Source: CBDDCQ01 sp965226285 (GTDB taxonomy: Bacteria > Bacteroidota > Bacteroidia > Flavobacteriales > Ichthyobacteriaceae). From it: DNA of 64,000 bases. The notes below the pieces were generated by a model. It saw only the letters and a list, made by a program, of their open reading frames with translations, did not search any database and was not told the DNA's origin. The stretch covers positions 820,168 to 884,167 of the forward strand of contig CBDDCQ010000005.1 in NCBI GenBank assembly GCA_965226285.1, written 5' to 3'. Below, piece after piece: positions 59,606-64,000 of the stretch. Position 1 is the stretch's first letter, and every line of letters begins with the position of its first letter. The translations under genes and the position numbers were made by a program.

Positions 59606-62149
59606 TTATAGCTTTTTGCGCACCTTCACTTCTTCGTATCCCTCTAAGGTATCTCCTATTTTTATATCATTGTACCTCGATACGTTTAATCCACACTCAT
59701 AGCCTTTTTTCACTTCCTTTACATCATCTTGAAACCTTTTTAATGAACCTAGCTCACCTGTATGTACTACTACACCTTCCCTTATAACCCGTACTTTGGT
59801 ATTTCTATTTACTATACCATTTAGCACAACACATCCGGCAATAGTACCTACTTTAGATACTTTAAATATTTCTCTCACTTCTATATTACAAGTTGTTTCT
59901 TCCTTAATTTCAGGGGATAGCATCCCTTCCATAGCTGATTTAACTTCTTCTATAGCATCGTATATAATACTATATGTTCTAATTTCTATACTTTCCTTCT
60001 CCGCTAATGCTTTTGCTTTAGCAGAAGGGCGCACTTGAAAGCCTACAATAATACCATCCGAAGCTGAAGCTAATAACACATCTGATTCTGTAATTTGCCC
60101 TATTCCTTTATGTATAATATTAACTTGTATTTCTTCTGTAGATAATTTTTGCAATGATTCTGATAATGCCTCTGAAGAACCATCCACATCTGATTTTACA
60201 ATAATACTCAATTCTTTAAAATCTCCTAATGCTAATCTTCTTCCTATCTCATCTAAGGTAATATGCTTTTGTACTCTTGCAGATTGCTCTCTTTGTAATT
60301 GCGTTCTTCTCGAAACAATTTGTTTAGCTTCTTTTTCATCTTCAAATACATTAAACTTATCTCCTGCTTGTGGAGCTCCATCTAATCCTAATATAGTTAC
60401 TGGAGTAGATGGTGAGGCTTCTTTCACATTTTGATTCCTTTCATTATGCATAGCTTTTACCTTACCACTATATCTACCTGCAAGTACATAGTCTCCTACT
60501 TTAAGCGTTCCATTTTGTACTAAAATTGTAGTCACATACCCTCTACCTTTATCCAGAGTTGCTTCTATCACTGAGCCTAATCCTAACCTATTAGGGTTAG
60601 CTTTAAGTTCTAATACTTCTGCTTCTAAAATTACTTTCTCTAATAACTCTTTTATTCCTGTACCTTTTTTAGCAGAAATATCATGAGATTGTATTTTACC
60701 TCCCCAGTCCTCTACTAGAAAATTCATACTTGCTAATTTTTCTTTTATTTTCTCAGGATTAGCATTGGGTTTATCTATTTTATTTATAGCAAATATAATA
60801 GGTACTCCTGCTGCTTGAGCATGGTTGATAGCCTCCCTAGTCTGAGGCATAATATCATCATCTGCAGCCACTACAATTATGACGATATCTGTAATCTGCG
60901 CTCCTCTAGAACGCATAGCTGTAAATGCTTCATGTCCGGGGGTATCTAAAAAGGTAATCTTTTGTCCATCTTCTAAACTTACATTATATGCCCCAATATG
61001 TTGGGTAATACCACCTGCCTCTCCTGCAATTACATTTTCTTGTCTTATGTAGTCCAATAAGGATGTTTTTCCATGGTCTACATGTCCCATTACTGTTACT
61101 ATGGGACAACGAGGTTCTAATTCACCTTCTGAATCTTTTTCTTCGTCTATGATACTATTCTCATCTGCACTTATAAAATTTACACTAAAACCAAACTCGT
61201 CTGCTACTATAGATATTGTTTCAGCATCTAACCTTTGATTCATAGTTACCATCATTCCTAGCATCATACAAGTAGATATAACTTCATTGATGGGAACCTC
61301 CATCATAATAGATAACTCGTTTGCAGTAACGAACTCATTTATATCTATAATTTTTCCTTTCTCTTTATTTTTTTGTTGTTCAATTTCTTGCTGCTCTCTC
61401 TTGAGTTCTTTTTTATTTTTTCGATGTTTAGACCCTTTAGATTTACCTGCTTTACTAGTAAGCCTATCCAAAGTTTCTTTTATCTGTCTTTGTATTTCTT
61501 CCTCTGTAGGTTCTTCCTTTATTACAATTTTCTTCTTAGGTTTATTCTTTGTAGTTTCTTTGTTAGGAGTAGCAACATTTACTTTAGAGATTCTCTTTCT
61601 CTTCTTACTCTTTTGCCGAACAACAGGAGCAGAACTCTTAGTACTAGTTTTATTTTTTTCCTTAAACTGCTCTAAATTTATCTTTTCTCCGCTTATTTTA
61701 AGTCCGGACAATTTTTTATAATCTGTTTTTATTTTTTGTGTATCAGATTCAACCTCTTCTGTTACTCGATTAGATGGTTCAACCTCCTTCACATTAGGTG
61801 CTTTATCTTCTTGTTTAGAAATATCTTTTAATGTACCTATCATCTTAGGTCCTTTTAAGGTACTCTTTCTAGTAGGAATTTTCTCTATTTTATTTTCTTT
61901 TTTATGAGTTTTCTCTATACTTTCTTTTTCCTTTTTTTGAGTATTGCTAATCTCCTCTGACTCCAATTTCATATCTTTATCCAATTTGAACTCATCTTCA
62001 AGAATACTACGCTCAACTCCACTAATTTTAGAGTTTGGTTTAGCATCTATTTCTATTCCTTTAGAAGCCAAATACTCTACAGCAGTATCTATACCAATAT
62101 TTAGTTCTGCTATTATCTTACTAAGCCTTATTTTTTCTGTTTCAGCCAT
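59606..62149 (-). CDS. infB: Translation initiation factor IF-2
   Basis: 847 residues. A Lys/Glu-rich N-terminal region (1-300) is followed by the G domain: VMGHVDHGKTSLLDYIR (G1), GITQHIGAY, DTPGHEAFTAMRSRGAQITDI (G3), NKIDKPNAN (G4) and HDISAKKGTGI (G5). Domains II-IV end with the initiator-tRNA-binding C2 region (ECGLNVSRYNDIKIGDTLEGYEE). It lies 61 bp after nusA in the conserved rimP-nusA-infB order. Confidence 0.96.
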   Translation of the reverse strand: MAETEKIRLSKIIAELNIGIDTAVEYLASKGIEIDAKPNSKISGVERSILEDEFKLDKDMKLESEEISNTQKKEKESIEKTHKKENKIEKIPTRKSTLKGPKMIGTLKDISKQEDKAPNVKEVEPSNRVTEEVESDTQKIKTDYKKLSGLKISGEKINLEQFKEKNKTSTKSSAPVVRQKSKKRKRISKVNVATPNKETTKNKPKKKIVIKEEPTEEEIQRQIKETLDRLTSKAGKSKGSKHRKNKKELKREQQEIEQQKNKEKGKIIDINEFVTANELSIMMEVPINEVISTCMMLGMMVTMNQRLDAETISIVADEFGFSVNFISADENSIIDEEKDSEGELEPRCPIVTVMGHVDHGKTSLLDYIRQENVIAGEAGGITQHIGAYNVSLEDGQKITFLDTPGHEAFTAMRSRGAQITDIVIIVVAADDDIMPQTREAINHAQAAGVPIIFAINKIDKPNANPEKIKEKLASMNFLVEDWGGKIQSHDISAKKGTGIKELLEKVILEAEVLELKANPNRLGLGSVIEATLDKGRGYVTTILVQNGTLKVGDYVLAGRYSGKVKAMHNERNQNVKEASPSTPVTILGLDGAPQAGDKFNVFEDEKEAKQIVSRRTQLQREQSARVQKHITLDEIGRRLALGDFKELSIIVKSDVDGSSEALSESLQKLSTEEIQVNIIHKGIGQITESDVLLASASDGIIVGFQVRPSAKAKALAEKESIEIRTYSIIYDAIEEVKSAMEGMLSPEIKEETTCNIEVREIFKVSKVGTIAGCVVLNGIVNRNTKVRVIREGVVVHTGELGSLKRFQDDVKEVKKGYECGLNVSRYNDIKIGDTLEGYEEVKVRKKL

Positions 62150-62210
62150 CGTACGTTTTTTATAGTATTTTATTTCTAAACCTATCTACTTCAAAAGCAT
62201 AATATAGATT

Positions 62211-63455
62211 TTACTTTTCAAATTCTGAATTTAATATTTGATATACCTCCTCTATCGTTTCTTCTTCTAAATCAGTTCGTTTAACTAACTCGTTCTTGCT
62301 CAGTTCCAATACACTTTTGGCAGTATCACACCCTATATTCCTAAATGCTTCTAAAATCCAACCTTCTACTTCATCAGAGAATTCAGACAACTCAATATCT
62401 TCTTCCAAATCATTTGAATCTCTATATACATCTATTTCATAGCCTGTAAGCATTCCTGCCAACTTAACATTATGACCAAACCTTCCAATAGCTTTCGATA
62501 TCTCCTGTGAATCAAGTATTATTTTTACCGTTTTATTTTCATCGTCAATCTCCATAGATTTAATTTTAGCCGGATTTAATGCCCTAGAGATATAGAGTTG
62601 TGTATTTTCAGTATAATTTACTACATCTATATTTTCATTACCCAACTCTCTAACAATTCCATGTATTCTACTTCCTCTCATTCCCACACAAGCACCTACA
62701 GGATCTATTCTATCATCGTAAGTCTCTACAGCTATCTTAGCCTTTTCTCCGGGAATACGAACCGTATTCTTTATCGTAATAAGACCATCCGAAATCTCTG
62801 GTATTTCATTCTCAAATAACCTTTCTAAAAAGCGTTCATCTGTTCTAGAAAGAACAATTACAGATTTTCCATTTTTAAATTCTACTTGCTTTATTACTGC
62901 TCTTATAGTATCTCCCTTCCTAAAAAAATCTGATTGTATCTGTTCAGATTTAGGTAGAATCATTTCATTTTGGTTGTCATCAAATAAGATAGCAGCTTTT
63001 GCTCCACCTATAATATAGTGCACCTCTGCTGTTACTATAGTTCCCTCCCTATCTTTGAACTGTTTGTAAAGTTCTGTATTATGATACTCTTGTATTTTCC
63101 CAAGCAAAGATTGTTTAATGGAAAGAATTACCCTTCTCCCTAATTCCTCTAAGGTCACTTCTTCAGATACCTCTTCTCCTATTTCAAAATCATCTTCTAT
63201 TTTTCTAGCTTCAGAAAGTTCTATTTCTTCATTTTCATCATATACTTCACCATCATCTACTATCCTTCTATTTCTCCAAATCTCTAAATCTCCTTTATCT
63301 GGATTTACAATAATATCAAAGTTTTTATCGGAACCATATTTTTTTACCAATACACCTCTAAAAACCTCCTCTAATATAGCGATCAAAGTGGCTCTATCTA
63401 TATTTTTATCATTTTTAAAATTTGAAAACGATTCAATTAAAGCTAAATTATTCAT
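62211..63455 (-). CDS. nusA: Transcription termination/antitermination factor NusA
   Basis: 414 residues. Order: N-terminal RNA-polymerase-binding domain (NFKNDKNIDRATLIAILEEV), S1 domain (EGTIVTAEVHYIIGG), two KH domains (DPVGACVGMRGSRIHGIVRELGNENIDV and the following GRFGHNVKLAGMLTGY) and a short C-terminal helix-hairpin region. No long acidic repeat domain as in E. coli. It is the first intact gene of the unit; the rimP ahead of it is destroyed. Confidence 0.95.
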   Translation of the reverse strand: MNNLALIESFSNFKNDKNIDRATLIAILEEVFRGVLVKKYGSDKNFDIIVNPDKGDLEIWRNRRIVDDGEVYDENEEIELSEARKIEDDFEIGEEVSEEVTLEELGRRVILSIKQSLLGKIQEYHNTELYKQFKDREGTIVTAEVHYIIGGAKAAILFDDNQNEMILPKSEQIQSDFFRKGDTIRAVIKQVEFKNGKSVIVLSRTDERFLERLFENEIPEISDGLITIKNTVRIPGEKAKIAVETYDDRIDPVGACVGMRGSRIHGIVRELGNENIDVVNYTENTQLYISRALNPAKIKSMEIDDENKTVKIILDSQEISKAIGRFGHNVKLAGMLTGYEIDVYRDSNDLEEDIELSEFSDEVEGWILEAFRNIGCDTAKSVLELSKNELVKRTDLEEETIEEVYQILNSEFEK

Positions 63456-63484
63456 TGTACTTAATCCTTTTAATTTTATTTCCT

Positions 63485-63831
63485 TTAAAAACTTACTTCT
63501 ACATTTACTAACGCTCCTCTCATTTTAATACCATCTATTACAAAAGAACTTTCAAGATTTTACTTATTCTTATACTGCCTCTTCATCACTAAAGGTCTAT
63601 CACCTGAAGAAGAATTCACCTCTATACTTTCCAACTCATCACTTATATAAGAACCTTCTAAAACTCTATTGATACGAATACATTCTTTTAAAGGAACCCC
63701 TGTATCACCATCCTATAACTACCGCAAGACCTTAATTCAAGGACAAACAGAAATCAATCAGAGATGGCTTATTATTTTCTGCTATAGCCTCCATCTAAGT
63801 AATTGTTTCAACTTAATTCTAACCCTTTCAT
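63485..63831 (-). pseudogene. rimP: Ruined rimP (ribosome maturation factor)
   Basis: Homology runs through several frames: EAIAENNKPSLIDFCLSLN, a break, AVVI then DGDTGVPLKECIRINRVLEG, SYISDELESIEVNSSSGDRP and LVMKRQYKNK-stop, then NLESSFVIDGIKMRGALVNV and EVSF with the stop at 63485. The first half matches RimP (DGDxGVPLxxCIxIxR; the S..SGxxxPL.M.RQ region), the last the C-terminal domain. At least two stop codons and two frame breaks, plus a missing middle, mean no functional RimP here. It occupies the standard position before nusA. Confidence 0.85.
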
Positions 63832-63839
63832 AATAAAAT

Positions 63840-63866
63840 AAAACGAGGGGCACTAACCCCCCTAAA
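63840..63866 (-). terminator. Short GC-rich hairpin followed by a T-rich tract
   Basis: On the minus strand GGGG, a 6-base loop (TTAGTG), CCCC, then TCGTTTTATTTTATT. It lies just before the rimP remnant start and could be a weak terminator for an upstream gene outside the window or an attenuator of the nusA unit. A -7-like TAATTTTG box is at 63901-63908 on the same strand. Confidence 0.4.
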
Positions 63867-64000
63867 TTATCACAAATCCTATTAAATTTAATATTTTTTG
63901 CAAAATTAACTATTTTTCTAACAAAAACAGTATTTAATTTTAGTTTATTTTTCTAATAAATATCTCAACCTCAACTATCAAAGTAACTCATCAATCTTTT

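Noticed and set aside
61287..61721. Long plus-strand open frame inside infB
   Set aside because: It is the antisense of the Lys/Glu-rich IF-2 N-terminus, which gives long Phe/Leu/Ser-rich frames by composition.
63485..63831. rimP read through programmed frameshifting
   Set aside because: There are several separate breaks and in-frame stops plus a missing middle, which recoding could not bridge.

Overview
The window looks like chromosomal DNA from a low-GC member of the Bacteroidota, most likely class Flavobacteriia. The evidence is AT-rich codon use, repeated matches to the Bacteroidota -7 promoter box TAnnTTTG ahead of genes, a protein with a type IX secretion sorting tail, a DUF5916 outer-membrane protein, BspA-like leucine-rich repeats and a zinc-ribbon-less AccD. 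A small, decaying genome of a host-associated flavobacterium (for example a fish pathogen) would fit, but the species cannot be fixed from sequence alone.

Layout. 1-11.3 kb: a minus-strand housekeeping block (nucleoid-associated protein, CCA-adding enzyme, threonylcarbamoyl-AMP synthase, three envelope polysaccharide genes, DapD), a short plus-strand pair (HAD phosphatase, CysC), then SprT-like, RecJ and an RCK protein on the minus strand. 11.7-18.4 kb: plus-strand M28 peptidase, class IV aminotransferase, RecR, dicarboxylate/amino-acid symporter and ClpB. 18.4-25.7 kb: minus-strand BspA-like gene with a frameshifted paralogue, MgtE, RsmA, Fbp and AccD, with one plus-strand lipoprotein gene. 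26-31.5 kb: a T9SS cargo protein and a secreted GH2 beta-galactosidase. 31.5-35.5 kb: an accessory stretch with an OB-fold/nuclease pair, a frameshifted HTH gene, a type II restriction-modification pair and coding debris. 35.5-40.5 kb: a three-gene sugar operon (GHMP sugar kinase, sodium-solute symporter, NagB-LmbE fusion). 40.8-42.6 kb: leuD-leuB behind a possible leader peptide. 42.5-50.7 kb: gatC and plsC, then a heavily rearranged tRNA-Asp locus. 50.7-64 kb: polA in two reading frames, a nucleotidyltransferase, a DUF5916 protein, pyrF, prfA, infB, nusA and a ruined rimP.

The most unusual part is 43.7-50 kb. The rplU-rpmA-tRNA-Asp locus exists twice, once intact and once eroded. A 21-bp repeat of the tRNA-Asp 3' end brackets about 3.9 kb of foreign-looking DNA and separates the intact tRNA from what appears to be its original terminator. 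This insert carries two ORF6N-domain genes (a third fragment lies just outside it), a RelE/ParE-like toxin and several broken genes. Each ORF6N copy holds a perfect palindrome at the same place in the coding sequence, and the two arms have changed together between copies. In one copy the ORF6N protein is fused in frame to the C-terminal half of the antitoxin that should partner the toxin; the missing N-terminal half of that antitoxin lies about 1.4 kb away. Elsewhere polA is interrupted by a one-base frameshift with an unreadable 3'-5' exonuclease active site, and rimP is a pseudogene.
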